Shown: piece by piece, positions 18,004 to 26,413 of the stretch
Layout of the letters: every line of letters begins with the position of its first letter
How positions within the stretch are numbered: the first letter of the stretch is position 1
Source: GCA-020343675 sp964462945
Lineage (GTDB): Bacteria > Planctomycetota > Phycisphaerae > Sedimentisphaerales > Anaerobacaceae
Length of the DNA stretch: 64,000 nt
NCBI GenBank assembly: GCA_964462945.1
Contig: CAYWZW010000008.1
Location: 1 to 64,000 of the forward strand
Reading direction: 5' to 3'
Notes under the pieces: model-generated
The model's database searches: none
The model's input: only the letters and a program-made list of their open reading frames with translations
What the model was told of the DNA's origin: nothing
Program-made: the position numbers and the translations under genes

Positions 18004-18591
18004 TTACAGGTCAAGGTCGAAGAGGGTTTTCTGCTCCTGCTTGAGTTTCGGCGGAGGATAAATGACCCCGGTCTCTGCGATGACCGCATTGGGTGTGAGC
18101 GTGTGAGCCGAACTCTTGCCCGGCTCTAAGATGTGGACAACTTCTACGCCCCGGGTGGTCAGGTAATCGCTCAAGAGCCGGCGGTGACATTTCCAGTACA
18201 ATTTCTCCGCGCACATAACCGCGGTACGTGAGCTTGCCGCCGCCGACAAGAGTTCCTGAACACCTCTGCGGAATTGGTCCGTGGCCATGTAGTCGGCGTA
18301 GCTGCGAAATCCGGGACTTTTGAGCCCCATGTTAAGAGACTTGTCACCTGCCGCCGTGTGCCTGCGGCCGCCAAGTGCTTCTAGCCACAAATAGTCGATG
18401 TTTTCGGCCGCCAGCCGGTCAGACAAGGCCGGACGGTTGAAATGCGGAAATTTCTGCGACGAAGGATAGCGTCTGATGTCGGCGACGAGGCGAATCTCAA
18501 ATTCCTTCAGCAGCGACGCAAACTGCTCGAACGAAAGGTTGGAATGGCCAATGGTAAATATTCGCAGCGTTTTTTCGATATCGGCTTTCAT
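18004..18591 (-). CDS. DUF488 family protein
   Basis: A 195-aa cytoplasmic protein. IFTIGHSNLSFEQFASLL near the N-terminus, VADIRRYPSSQKFPHFN, LGGRRH and AVMCAEKLYWKCHRRLLSDYL are the conserved blocks of DUF488, including the Cys-Ala-Glu motif. The biochemical role of DUF488 is unknown; members are often found near nucleic-acid or stress genes. The length is normal for the family. It lies 38 bp downstream of the sulfatase gene on the same strand. Confidence 0.88.
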   Translation of the reverse strand: MKADIEKTLRIFTIGHSNLSFEQFASLLKEFEIRLVADIRRYPSSQKFPHFNRPALSDRLAAENIDYLWLEALGGRRHTAAGDKSLNMGLKSPGFRSYADYMATDQFRRGVQELLSAAASSRTAVMCAEKLYWKCHRRLLSDYLTTRGVEVVHILEPGKSSAHTLTPNAVIAETGVIYPPPKLKQEQKTLFDLDL

Positions 18592-18629
18592 CAGTCATAG
18601 TGAAGTGGACATTGCCCAATTGCGAAAGC

Positions 18630-20042
18630 TCACAGGGCCGGATCATTTTGTGCGACCATCCATTCCTTCAGTTTTTGCCGCAGCTTCTTGAGGATCGGCT
18701 CCGCGTCGGGCCTGGCGGCGATATTGTTCAGCTCGTAGGGGTCGGCCTGCAAATCGTACAGCTCTTCGGCCGGATGATGCTCGATGGTATCGACCAATTT
18801 GGCGGCTTGCAGGTCGGTCCGGGCTTTTTCGACCCACATGTCCCAGACCTCCTTGTGGCTTTCGGGGATGCCGGGCACCCTTGTAAAATGCGTCGTCCAT
18901 AGATTCTCGGGATTCAGATTGAGAACGTACTTATAGCAGTTGTCCCGAACACATCGCTGAGGAAAAATGTTCATATCGCCGTCGCGAGTATGGGAGGCGT
19001 AAATGTAGTCGCGGAAGGTCTTGGCCTTACCCAGCAGCACATTCAGAAAGCTCTTGCCGTCGATCCCGTCGGGTGGCCGTTCCCCGCCGACATCAACAAA
19101 GGTCGGCGTCACATCGACGAACGAGATCATCGCCTCGCAAACCGACCCCGGCTTGACCCGGCCGGGCCAGACGGCGATAAAGGGCACGTGAATGCCGGTA
19201 TCATAGACCGTCCATTTGGAATGCGGCCACTCGGAACCCTGATCCGTCGTGTAGATAAAGAGCGTGTTGTCCTCGAAACCATGTTTCTTCAACGCGGCCC
19301 TGACCTCTGCGAGGCGTTTGTCCATGGTCGTAATATCCTGGTAGTAGTTGGCCATGGCTTTTCGGGTCAGCTCCGTGTCAACGATAAACGGCGGTAATTG
19401 CAGCTTCGCCGGGTCATAAATCTTGTTAGGCTCCCAGGTCACATGCGGGCTGCTGTCGGCAACGATCAGGCACAAAGGCGTATTAGTCCGGTTCAGGGCA
19501 TGTTCCGCAAGGAACTCATCGACAACCTTAGTATCCAAACCTTCCATGCGATAGGTTCGGGGGCGTTTTGGATTGGGAGGCAGCTTGGCTGCCACGTATT
19601 CGAAATTGAAGACTTCCTTTCTTGGCTCGGTGTGAAACTTGTGCGCCAGGGCGACCCGATAGCCTGAATCTCTCAGATAGGTTGGAAGTGCCGTAATGTC
19701 AGTCCGGCATACCGTGTGATTTCCCATGCAGCCGTTGCGAGCTGGATAGAGCCCCGTACACAAGACCGAACGCGAAGGCGCACACGTCGGCGATGCGGCG
19801 AACATATTCGCAAACAGCATTCCCTCTTTCGCCATCGCGTCGATGTTGGGAGTCCGTACGTCCTTGTTCCCATAGCAGCCGACGAAATCAATGCCGTGAT
19901 CGTCGGAGATGAACATGACGATGTTGGGCCGACTTTGCGGGCGTGCACCACCCCTCCCTTGGGGAAGGCTGCCACCCATCGCACCCAGTACGCCAACTGC
20001 GGATTGTCTCAAAAACGTCCTTCGGGTGACGTCGTGATTCAT
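18630..20042 (-). CDS. Tat-exported sulfatase (N-sulfoglucosamine sulfohydrolase-like)
   Basis: A 470-aa sulfatase. MNHDVTRRTFLRQSAVGVLG is a Tat signal; a Gly/Arg-rich linker precedes RPNIVMFISDDHGIDFVGCY with the metal-binding Asp pair. PTCAPSRSVLCTGLYPARNG contains the standard C-x-P-S-R formylglycine site. LFIYTTDQGSEWPHSKWTVYD and the C-terminal HPAEELYDLQADPYELNN are typical of heparan-type sulfohydrolases. It hydrolyses sulfate groups from glycans in the periplasm or outside. The gene is divergent from the glyoxalase II gene, with a 250-bp gap. Confidence 0.88.
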   Translation of the reverse strand: MNHDVTRRTFLRQSAVGVLGAMGGSLPQGRGGARPQSRPNIVMFISDDHGIDFVGCYGNKDVRTPNIDAMAKEGMLFANMFAASPTCAPSRSVLCTGLYPARNGCMGNHTVCRTDITALPTYLRDSGYRVALAHKFHTEPRKEVFNFEYVAAKLPPNPKRPRTYRMEGLDTKVVDEFLAEHALNRTNTPLCLIVADSSPHVTWEPNKIYDPAKLQLPPFIVDTELTRKAMANYYQDITTMDKRLAEVRAALKKHGFEDNTLFIYTTDQGSEWPHSKWTVYDTGIHVPFIAVWPGRVKPGSVCEAMISFVDVTPTFVDVGGERPPDGIDGKSFLNVLLGKAKTFRDYIYASHTRDGDMNIFPQRCVRDNCYKYVLNLNPENLWTTHFTRVPGIPESHKEVWDMWVEKARTDLQAAKLVDTIEHHPAEELYDLQADPYELNNIAARPDAEPILKKLRQKLKEWMVAQNDPAL

Positions 20043-20221
20043 TTTGCGATGTACCTTTCGTACTCAGTCCGTGTGTCCACTCGTTTGTACCGGCCGCCTC
20101 GGAAGCTCCGGGTTCTGTATTTTCGTGCCGGCATTCTCAGAACAAATGCCAAAAAAGCGCAATTTACTCCTCTTGACGCCTGCGATAGTATTGCCCGAAA
20201 GATTCGAAATTGTCAAACACT

Positions 20222-20249
20222 TTGACCTTTTCCACAAAGGGACTATAAA
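20222..20249 (+). promoter_or_regulatory. Sigma70-type promoter for the glyoxalase II-like gene
   Basis: TTGACC (20222-20227), a 16-bp spacer, TATAAA (20244-20249). The predicted transcription start is about 35 bp before ATG 20293. Confidence 0.55.
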
Positions 20250-20292
20250 ATACGCAGAGAGCTTGAGTAAACGGTTGTGTTATTGGCAGACT

Positions 20293-21063
20293 ATGGATTC
20301 AGTCATTACGATTCCCGCCCTCGGCGACAATTTGATTTACCTGCATCGGTATGACCGAAGCGATTCGCTTGCGGTTGACCCTGGCGACAGTTCGGCGGTC
20401 GTGAAGATTCTCAAGGAGCACGGCCTGACTCTCAAAACGATCCTCGTTACGCATCACCATGGGGACCACACCGCCGGAGCGGCGGAGCTGAAGCGCAAAA
20501 CCGGCTGCACGGTCATTGGCGGCGATAAGGCAAGAACGCCCGGCATCGACCAGGTTGTTGAGGACGGCCAGATTTTGACGTTGGGTCACACAAGGATACG
20601 GAGTCTTGCCACGCCGGGGCATACAAGCACGTCGGTGTGCTACTACGTGCCGCCGTCAAACGGCAGTAAGAGCGGCATTCTCTGGACGGGGGACACATTG
20701 TTCATCGGAGGCTGCGGCAGGCTGTTGGAATGCGATGCGCAAACGATGTGGGAATCGCTGCTCAGATTGGCGTCTTTGCCCGATGAGACGTTCGTTTACT
20801 GCGGACACGATTACACGCTGGAGAACTACGAATTTGCATCGAGCATCGAGCCTGATAATCCGGCCGTCAGGCAGCGCCTCGATGAAATCAAGCAGGCCCA
20901 CAGGCAGGGCAGGCCCACGGTTCCTTCGACGATGTTGCAGGAAAAGGCGACGAATCCTTTCTTGCGGGCCGATACGCCCGAATTAAAGGCTGCTCTCGGA
21001 ATGTCGCAGGCCCAGGCCGTGGATGTCTTTGCAGAATTGCGGCGGCGCAAGGACATCTTTTGA
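20293..21063 (+). CDS. gloB: Hydroxyacylglutathione hydrolase (glyoxalase II)-like
   Basis: A 256-aa metallo-beta-lactamase-fold enzyme. The zinc ligands sit in VTHHHGDHTAGAAELK (THxHxDH), TPGHTSTSVCYY and GDTLFIGGCGRLLE. YCGHDYTLENYEFASSIEPD is the last ligand plus the start of the HAGH C-terminal domain, which contacts the glutathione thioester. It hydrolyses S-lactoylglutathione or a similar thioester in methylglyoxal detoxification. The start at ATG 20293 gives a normal length; the longer frame from 20044 crosses the predicted promoter. No close ribosome-binding site is visible. Confidence 0.8.
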   Translation: MDSVITIPALGDNLIYLHRYDRSDSLAVDPGDSSAVVKILKEHGLTLKTILVTHHHGDHTAGAAELKRKTGCTVIGGDKARTPGIDQVVEDGQILTLGHTRIRSLATPGHTSTSVCYYVPPSNGSKSGILWTGDTLFIGGCGRLLECDAQTMWESLLRLASLPDETFVYCGHDYTLENYEFASSIEPDNPAVRQRLDEIKQAHRQGRPTVPSTMLQEKATNPFLRADTPELKAALGMSQAQAVDVFAELRRRKDIF

Positions 21064-21100
21064 CCCGCTGAGCTTATCATTCACTGTCCGGCCGAATGGG

Positions 21101-21129
21101 TTGCACGGGCGCAGTGCATTTGCTAAACT
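21101..21129 (+). promoter_or_regulatory. Sigma70-type promoter
   Basis: TTGCAC (21101-21106), a 17-bp spacer and TAAACT (21124-21129), placed about 35 bp before the ABM monooxygenase gene. Confidence 0.45.
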
Positions 21130-21164
21130 GTGACGCTGAAATCTGAACGTGTAAGGAGAATGTT

Positions 21165-21473
21165 ATGCTTGTCGTTCATGTCTTCGTTCATGTGAAGCCC
21201 GATAAGGTTGATGCCTTCCGGGCCGCCAGTCTCGAAAATGCTCGCCACAGCGTCCAGGAGCCGGGCGTTGCCCGCTTCGATGTCATCCAGCAGCAGGACG
21301 ACCCGACGCGTTTTGTGCTGGTCGAGGTCTATCGGACTCCAGAGGACCCCGCCAGGCACAAGCAGACGCCGCATTATCAGAAATGGCGCGATGCCGTGGC
21401 TGGCATGATGGCTGAGCCGCGCACGAGCGTCAAATATACGAACGTGTTCCCTGATGAGCAGGGCTGGGGCTAA
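21165..21473 (+). CDS. ABM-domain monooxygenase (putative quinol monooxygenase / LsrG-like)
   Basis: A 102-aa single-domain protein behind a strong AAGGAGA ribosome-binding site. VVHVFVHVKPDKVDAFR, ENARHSVQEPGVARFDVIQ and VEVYRTPEDPARHKQTPHY are the conserved blocks of the antibiotic-biosynthesis-monooxygenase (ABM) dimeric alpha+beta barrel, including the C-terminal His that follows the strand. It is followed after 31 bp by an iron-containing alcohol dehydrogenase gene. ABM proteins of this type often accompany dehydrogenases in catabolic operons. The substrate is unknown. Confidence 0.85.
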   Translation: MLVVHVFVHVKPDKVDAFRAASLENARHSVQEPGVARFDVIQQQDDPTRFVLVEVYRTPEDPARHKQTPHYQKWRDAVAGMMAEPRTSVKYTNVFPDEQGWG

Positions 21474-21504
21474 CTGCAGCGCTGGCCCGTGAGCGAGAGA
21501 AACC

Positions 21505-22671
21505 ATGAGATTCGAATTTGCAACCGCGACGCGCATCCTATTCGGCCCAGGGACAATCCGCGAAGTTGCATCCTTGTCAGCCGAAATGGGGAAAATGGCT
21601 TGTGTTGTCACCGGCCGGACCGCCGAGCGGGCCGAATTGATTCTTGAACCGCTGCGCAAACAAGGCATTGAGTACGTGACATTCAGCGTGGCAGGAGAGC
21701 CGACGACGACCTTGGCGAAGGAAGGTGTGGAACTGGCCCGCCGGGCCGCATGTGACTTCGTCGTCAGCCTGGGGGGCGGAAGCGTCATGGATACGGGCAA
21801 GGTCATTGCCGCCATGCTGGCCAATCGCGGCGAGCTGGAAGATTATCTGGAAGTGGTTGGCGCCGGCAGGCCGCCTCTGCACAGCTCAGTGCCCCACATC
21901 GCCATCCCCACCACCGCCGGCACGGGTGCCGAGGTGACGCGCAACGCCGTTCTGGGCGTACCCGAGCATCGTGTCAAAGTCAGCATGCGAAGCCCCCTGA
22001 TGCTGCCTCGCTTAGCGGTGGTTGATCCTGAATTGACCTACTCGATGCCGCCGGCCATCACGGCCAGCACGGGCCTGGATGCGCTGACCCAACTGGTCGA
22101 GGTCTATGTCTGCGACAGCGCCAACCCGTTGACGGACGGTATCTGCCGGGAAGGTCTTGCACGTGCCGGGCGTTCCCTGCGGCGCGCTTTCGAGAACGGC
22201 AGCGATCCGAGTGCCCGCGAGGACATGGCCCTGGCCAGTCTCTTCAGCGGATTAGGCCTTGCGAACGCGAAGCTGGGAGCCGTGCACGGCTTGGCCGGCG
22301 TCTTGGGTGGTATGCTCTGTGCTGCTCATGGGGCTGTATGCGCCCGGCTTCTGCCGTTCGTCATGGAGGCCAACGTGCAGGCATTGCGCCGCCGCAAAAT
22401 CGGTTCGGCGGTTTTGGCCCGATACGACGAGGTGGCCCGGCTCTTGACCGGCAAGCCTGCGGCCCAGGCGACGGCGGCTGTGGCATGGGTACACAACCTC
22501 TGTTTGGCGTTCAGAGTGCCCTCGCTGGCTCAGTTCGGGTTGAAGGAGCAGGATTTCGCCGCGATAGCAGCCAAAGCCAAGAAGTCCAGCAGCATGAAGG
22601 GTAATCCGATCGAATTGACCGATGATGAATTGCTGGAAATCGTCAGAAGGGCCAACAGGCAAACGGCGTAG
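21505..22671 (+). CDS. Iron-containing alcohol dehydrogenase
   Basis: A 388-aa group III dehydrogenase. VVSLGGGSVMDTGKVIA is the NAD(P)-binding GGGSxxD motif. IPTTAGTGAEVTRNAVL and MPPAITASTGLDALTQLVE, with GAVHGLAGVLGGMLCAAHG further on, carry the metal-binding Asp and His residues. It reversibly oxidises an alcohol or reduces an aldehyde with NAD(P). It forms a two-gene unit with the ABM monooxygenase upstream. The substrate cannot be told from sequence; maleylacetate reductase-type relatives share the fold. Confidence 0.9.
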   Translation: MRFEFATATRILFGPGTIREVASLSAEMGKMACVVTGRTAERAELILEPLRKQGIEYVTFSVAGEPTTTLAKEGVELARRAACDFVVSLGGGSVMDTGKVIAAMLANRGELEDYLEVVGAGRPPLHSSVPHIAIPTTAGTGAEVTRNAVLGVPEHRVKVSMRSPLMLPRLAVVDPELTYSMPPAITASTGLDALTQLVEVYVCDSANPLTDGICREGLARAGRSLRRAFENGSDPSAREDMALASLFSGLGLANAKLGAVHGLAGVLGGMLCAAHGAVCARLLPFVMEANVQALRRRKIGSAVLARYDEVARLLTGKPAAQATAAVAWVHNLCLAFRVPSLAQFGLKEQDFAAIAAKAKKSSSMKGNPIELTDDELLEIVRRANRQTA

Positions 22672-22790
22672 TCCCAACCACTGATCGGAGTAAGAATTGG
22701 TTGCTGCACGGTAGTGGACGGAGCGAACAAGGTCGCTTTGTACGCGGCAAATCCCGCTTCTCAATCATGACCCCGGCGACGCGCCCGAGG

Positions 22791-24128
22791 CTATAGTTCG
22801 TGAAGCATCTTCACGGCCTGCTTGACAGCTATCTCGGCGGCCTGTGGTGCGAAAGCACTGCTCTTAACCTCATATCCTCCTTCGATGTACAGATGTTCGG
22901 GCGGAAGATAGCCGGCCCCTCCGTTGCAGTGCGTGATCACAAACGTATGCTCGTATGGCGAAGCAGCCTTGATCGACATGCCGATCTCCGTCAACACTTC
23001 AGCGCCGAGACCGACGAACGCAATATTGCCGACCCGTGCGGCGCTGATATTCAGCGAAGCAGGGGGGCAGTCTTTCGGTATTTCAAGCTGGTCACGCGGC
23101 TTGCCCGGCAGTTTGAGCGTGGCAAAAGCAGTTGCGATGTCTGCCTCGCCGGAGACTTTGCCGACAGCACGAAACACGTGGACGACTTCCTCGCCTAACA
23201 ATGTTCCTAACAGCACCGGCTCGGGCACCCAGCCCGGCTCGGTGTTGAACGAGGGAAGCACTCTGAACCAGGGATCGATATTCCCGGAGGCCCCCGCAAA
23301 CGCGGCGGCAATTACGTCCTGGCCGAGAATCTTCTCGACAAATTGTTCGGAAAGTCCGAGCACATCGCCGGTAATGATAAGGTTCTTGCCTCCCATGCAG
23401 GTCGCATGAGTGGCATAATCGAATAGCGCTGCACAGACCGCCCCATCCGGTCTGGCCACCTTCATCACTAAAACCTGCTTGTCGGTCGGCCCGTAGGGAT
23501 TGCGTCCCAGCCGTATTGTGCTGTTCCCCGTGCTGTCGAAGGCCAGCTCGCGCCGGTTCGCACCGACGGGGGAGTATCCGACGCCCGCCCCGATCTGGAC
23601 CGGGGCCATGCTGTCCAGCGTTTTACGAATCACTTCGATCAGCTTGCCTTCGAGGTCTTTGGTGTATTCGAGATTGTTCGGGTGTCCTTTTTCCTTGTCG
23701 ATGGTCGGGGTCGGTCCGCCGTGCGTGTGTATGCCGGCCAGGAAAAGCTCGGACGGCTCCAGCTTGAATTCACGCAAAAGGATCTCTCGAAAGTGTTCGG
23801 CGGTCCCGCCGGTGAAGCCGATCAGGTCGCTCGAGACCATTACGAGCCGCTTGCCGCCGCTCTCGAAGGCGACCGCTCGCGCGGATAGCGGATCGTGAAC
23901 GCCTTCGGATAATTCCGTCCGGCTCGCATAGCCGGACATCCTGACCGGCTTGTCGGGCGTGATGTCAATCTTAGCCGCCCCGGCACGCAGCGTACCCTTG
24001 CTTTCCGCCGCATGTAGCGGGCAAGCTATAAGAGAAAGACTGATGACAACCACTGTGACAATTGCGGTGACCCGCCTGCAGCATGGTGGGCAGGTTCGCT
24101 TCGGTAAGCGACTCGATACGTCTCTCAT
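22791..24128 (-). CDS. Neutral/alkaline ceramidase N-terminal-domain-like secreted hydrolase
   Basis: About 445 aa from the ATG ending at 24128, preceded by GGGAGG; the frame continues to 24173. A signal peptide (TVVVISLSLIACPLHAAE) precedes RAGAAKIDITPDKPVRMSGY, then VMVSSDLIGF, LFLAGIHTHGGPTP and a later CNGGAGYLPPEHLYIEGGYE. These are hallmarks of the neutral ceramidase N-terminal family, in which the IHTHGGP histidines bind zinc. In planctomycetes this family is expanded and rarely has the C-terminal ceramidase domain, also absent here. It is probably an amidase or hydrolase of unknown substrate. Confidence 0.85.
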   Translation of the reverse strand: MRDVSSRLPKRTCPPCCRRVTAIVTVVVISLSLIACPLHAAESKGTLRAGAAKIDITPDKPVRMSGYASRTELSEGVHDPLSARAVAFESGGKRLVMVSSDLIGFTGGTAEHFREILLREFKLEPSELFLAGIHTHGGPTPTIDKEKGHPNNLEYTKDLEGKLIEVIRKTLDSMAPVQIGAGVGYSPVGANRRELAFDSTGNSTIRLGRNPYGPTDKQVLVMKVARPDGAVCAALFDYATHATCMGGKNLIITGDVLGLSEQFVEKILGQDVIAAAFAGASGNIDPWFRVLPSFNTEPGWVPEPVLLGTLLGEEVVHVFRAVGKVSGEADIATAFATLKLPGKPRDQLEIPKDCPPASLNISAARVGNIAFVGLGAEVLTEIGMSIKAASPYEHTFVITHCNGGAGYLPPEHLYIEGGYEVKSSAFAPQAAEIAVKQAVKMLHEL

Positions 24129-24202
24129 GACAAGCCTCCCAAATGAGATTTCTTCTTTGGCAACACAGAACACCTGTTCGCCCGAACTTCTCGTGAAGGG
24201 CC

Positions 24203-24230
24203 ATTATACTTCTCAAAAGCTTGGATGCAA
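24203..24230 (-). promoter_or_regulatory. Sigma70-type promoter for the ceramidase-like gene
   Basis: Read on the minus strand: TTGCAT (24225-24230), a 16-bp spacer, TATAAT (24203-24208). It lies about 75 bp upstream of the ceramidase-like start. I see no gene in the rest of 24129-24446. Confidence 0.6.
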
Positions 24231-24446
24231 GTCACCTTTGTAGCCTTCTCAAGCCCCATCTGAATCGAGCGTGCTTACGATGCGCCCCAAAAAGCTGAAA
24301 AATTTCTGAAACCACTGTCAATCCGCGTCCAAAATACAGGAGGACCAATGCCAAGACCGGCCGAACAAGCGCAAGTACGACTGAATTAGGGCTACAGGCC
24401 GCGTTGAGATTAGGAGGCAGAGCCAAAATTCATTGCACTATTACTT

Positions 24447-24899
24447 TTACGCGGAGTTCCCGGATTGAAGATATTCGGCGTCCAGCCTATCCTTATCACG
24501 TCCCGTTGAGAGCTTGTTCTTTATCAGGTTCTCTTTTGAAATGAACGGTATGTTCAGACCGTCGATCAGGATTTGGTCTCTCTGGGGATAGGCTTTGTCA
24601 AATTCCACGCCGTCGATTCGTGTTATGATGTCAATTCTTCGTGGCGCGACCCCGATTTGGAAGATAATGCCTAATTGGCAGAAGGTCTGTTCAGTGACCT
24701 CGGCAAGCGGCGCTCCGAACTCTGCGAGCGACTTATATACTCTTTTTGCGTTCTCGGCCGAAGCTTCGACCCATATATCGAAATCACCCGTGGCGCGCGG
24801 GTAGCCGTGCGCCCCCATCGCGTACGCGCCGACGACAAGGAACTTAACGTTGCTGTCTAATAAGAGTTGCAACATTTCTTTGTAGTCTTCGTTCAGCAT
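24447..24899 (-). CDS. Nucleotidyltransferase-fold protein (DUF6036-like)
   Basis: About 150 aa from the ATG ending at 24899. FLVVGAYAMGAHGYPRATGD followed by FDIWVE gives the Gly motif and the Asp-x-Asp metal site of the polymerase-beta-like nucleotidyltransferase fold. FISKENLIKNKLSTGRDKDR is the C-terminal motif shared by DUF6036 and AbiEii-like proteins. Such proteins act as nucleotidyltransferase toxins or tRNA-modifying enzymes in two-gene systems. The gene overlaps its upstream partner by 56 bp. The frame is open further upstream, but the partner gene there argues for this start. Confidence 0.75.
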   Translation of the reverse strand: MLNEDYKEMLQLLLDSNVKFLVVGAYAMGAHGYPRATGDFDIWVEASAENAKRVYKSLAEFGAPLAEVTEQTFCQLGIIFQIGVAPRRIDIITRIDGVEFDKAYPQRDQILIDGLNIPFISKENLIKNKLSTGRDKDRLDAEYLQSGNSA

Positions 24900-25038
24900 C
24901 CTGTCTGTTCCGTAACGACCACAATTCTTCGGTAAGCTCCCAGACAAAACCGACACGTTCGGCCGGCGAGGCTTCAACGTACGCGTCGTCGGCGCCGGTC
25001 ATTTTGCTGAGCTTCACATGGTCTCTCATTAGTTTCAT
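24844..25038 (-). CDS. Small partner protein of the nucleotidyltransferase
   Basis: About 64 aa, starting at the ATG ending at 25038 or 25029. The sequence DDAYVEASPAERVGFVWELT and a highly charged C-terminus (RNRQDAERRLQRNVATLI) resemble small helical proteins found directly upstream of DUF6036-type nucleotidyltransferases. It overlaps the nucleotidyltransferase gene by 56 bp, so the two are coupled. An extended -10 (TGC then TACAAT, minus strand, 25045-25050) lies immediately upstream, which would give a very short leader. A toxin-antitoxin or regulatory pair is plausible but unproven. Confidence 0.6.
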   Translation of the reverse strand: MKLMRDHVKLSKMTGADDAYVEASPAERVGFVWELTEELWSLRNRQDAERRLQRNVATLIRQQR

Positions 25039-25135
25039 ATCGATATTGTAGCATACTTCATACAAAAGGGAAAGGGCCGGGATTGATGGCAAACTCAGGG
25101 CGGGCTTGACAACGGCTGGCTCACAGAGGTCCCCT

Positions 25136-25233
25136 GATTTCCAGAAATCAGTAAACAGCCCTAACAAAGCCCCCTAATAAAACGCTAATAAAACCCGATT
25201 TCCAGAAACCAGTAAACGTCCCGAATAAAATCC
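25136..25233. repeat. Imperfect direct repeat
   Basis: Two copies (25136-25170 and 25197-25233) sharing GATTTCCAGAAA, then CAGTAAAC and a similar AT-rich tail, with a period of about 61 bp. Between them is a short repeat of CTAATAAAACG type. No gene is supported in 25039-25446; apart from this repeat and the -10 noted for the small partner gene I see nothing there. Confidence 0.6.
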
Positions 25234-25446
25234 CACAGTCTCATAGCGAGTTGTTGACGAAGAACCGGAGGGAATATTTCTTCGATTTTGTGTTTGACGT
25301 TGACGGCAGCCTCTGTCAGAATAGCGGTCAGCAACTGTGGAGGTACCTCCCTGTCGGTTCAGTTCGATTTGTGCGGTTAGACAAGTGAACGACTAGGCGT
25401 TCATCGCAGTTGAAATGCGAGAGAAATTCAATTAAGGAGGTCTATC

Positions 25447-26358
25447 ATGCGGCGAAGAAAAAAAATCGTCATCGCGACAGCCATCATTTTGGGGATAGCA
25501 GTCGTGGGTTTTGCGATAGCCCAACTCCTGGGTGATGAGCGTGACGTCCAGCGCCTCCTCAAGGTAATGGAGAATCCTGACGATTTTGATGGAATAATTG
25601 TTGGGGGGAGTTTGATGCAAATGGGTCCGCGGGCCGTCAAGCCACTTATCGCGGCGCTGAAGCATGAAAATAAGCGTGTGCGAGGAACCGCGGCCTATGT
25701 GTTGGTTCAACTGGACGACAAGCGTGCCGTCGAGCCGCTCATCACAGTACTCAAGGGTGAATACCACGACATGCTGCGTGCGGAGGGCAAGGCGGTGGAG
25801 GGAATAAGCCCCTCTACCATCGAGCAGCTCATTGCGCTCCTAAAGCAGAAAGATACGTTTTATGTGCGGAGCTCATCAGCCTGGGCCCTCGGATGGTTAG
25901 GCGACAAGCGTGCCGTCGAGCCGCTGGTCGCAGTGATCGGCGATCCTCGAGCGGCGGGTGCGCAACAGGCGGCCGTGGCGCTGGGCAGGCTGGGTGATGA
26001 GCGTGCCATTGAGCCGCTCATCCGTGAACTCAAGCGCCTCGCTCCATCCAAGGGAAGCGAGCGGATTCCCCTATTCAAGTATAAAGGTGATGCTGACCCC
26101 TTGCGACCGTTGGTAGCGAAGACATTGGACGCGTTGGTGAAAATCGGTCCACCGGCCGTCGAGCCGCTGATTGGTGTGCTGAAGGACGAGAATGCTCATG
26201 TGCGATCCTTCGCGGCGGAAGGCCTGGGCGAGTTGGGCGATAAGCGTTCCGTCCAGCCGCTGGTCGCCCTGCTGAAGGATGAAGATGAAGAAGTGCGACG
26301 GTCGGCAACGAAAGCGCTGAGTAAATTGGGCTGGCAGCCTGGCACAGGCCTTGATTAG
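25447..26358 (+). CDS. HEAT-repeat protein with N-terminal membrane anchor
   Basis: A 303-aa protein with a perfect AAGGAGG ribosome-binding site. A basic start and one hydrophobic helix (IVIATAIILGIAVVGFAIA) anchor or export it. The rest is a series of about 30-residue PBS-lyase-type HEAT repeats, each with the signature D-K/E-RAVEPLI (e.g. LDDKRAVEPLITVLK, LGDERAIEPLIRELK, LGDKRSVQPLVALLK). This is an alpha-solenoid scaffold for protein binding. No catalytic motif. It appears to be a single-gene unit. Confidence 0.88.
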   Translation: MRRRKKIVIATAIILGIAVVGFAIAQLLGDERDVQRLLKVMENPDDFDGIIVGGSLMQMGPRAVKPLIAALKHENKRVRGTAAYVLVQLDDKRAVEPLITVLKGEYHDMLRAEGKAVEGISPSTIEQLIALLKQKDTFYVRSSSAWALGWLGDKRAVEPLVAVIGDPRAAGAQQAAVALGRLGDERAIEPLIRELKRLAPSKGSERIPLFKYKGDADPLRPLVAKTLDALVKIGPPAVEPLIGVLKDENAHVRSFAAEGLGELGDKRSVQPLVALLKDEDEEVRRSATKALSKLGWQPGTGLD

Positions 26359-26413
26359 AGCTCGTACCTATTTCGGCTAATCCAGCTCAACAATGTTTCA
26401 GCAGACCCCGCCC

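Noticed and set aside
19942..19979. G/C-rich hairpin in the linker of the second sulfatase, sharing a 13-mer with 42227-42239
   Set aside because: Chance 13-mers are expected many times in 64 kb on both strands, and the surrounding sequence does not align, so I do not count it as a repeat copy.
24232..24426. 64-codon minus-strand frame upstream of the ceramidase-like gene
   Set aside because: No motif or ribosome-binding site, and it adjoins a better supported promoter for the ceramidase-like gene.
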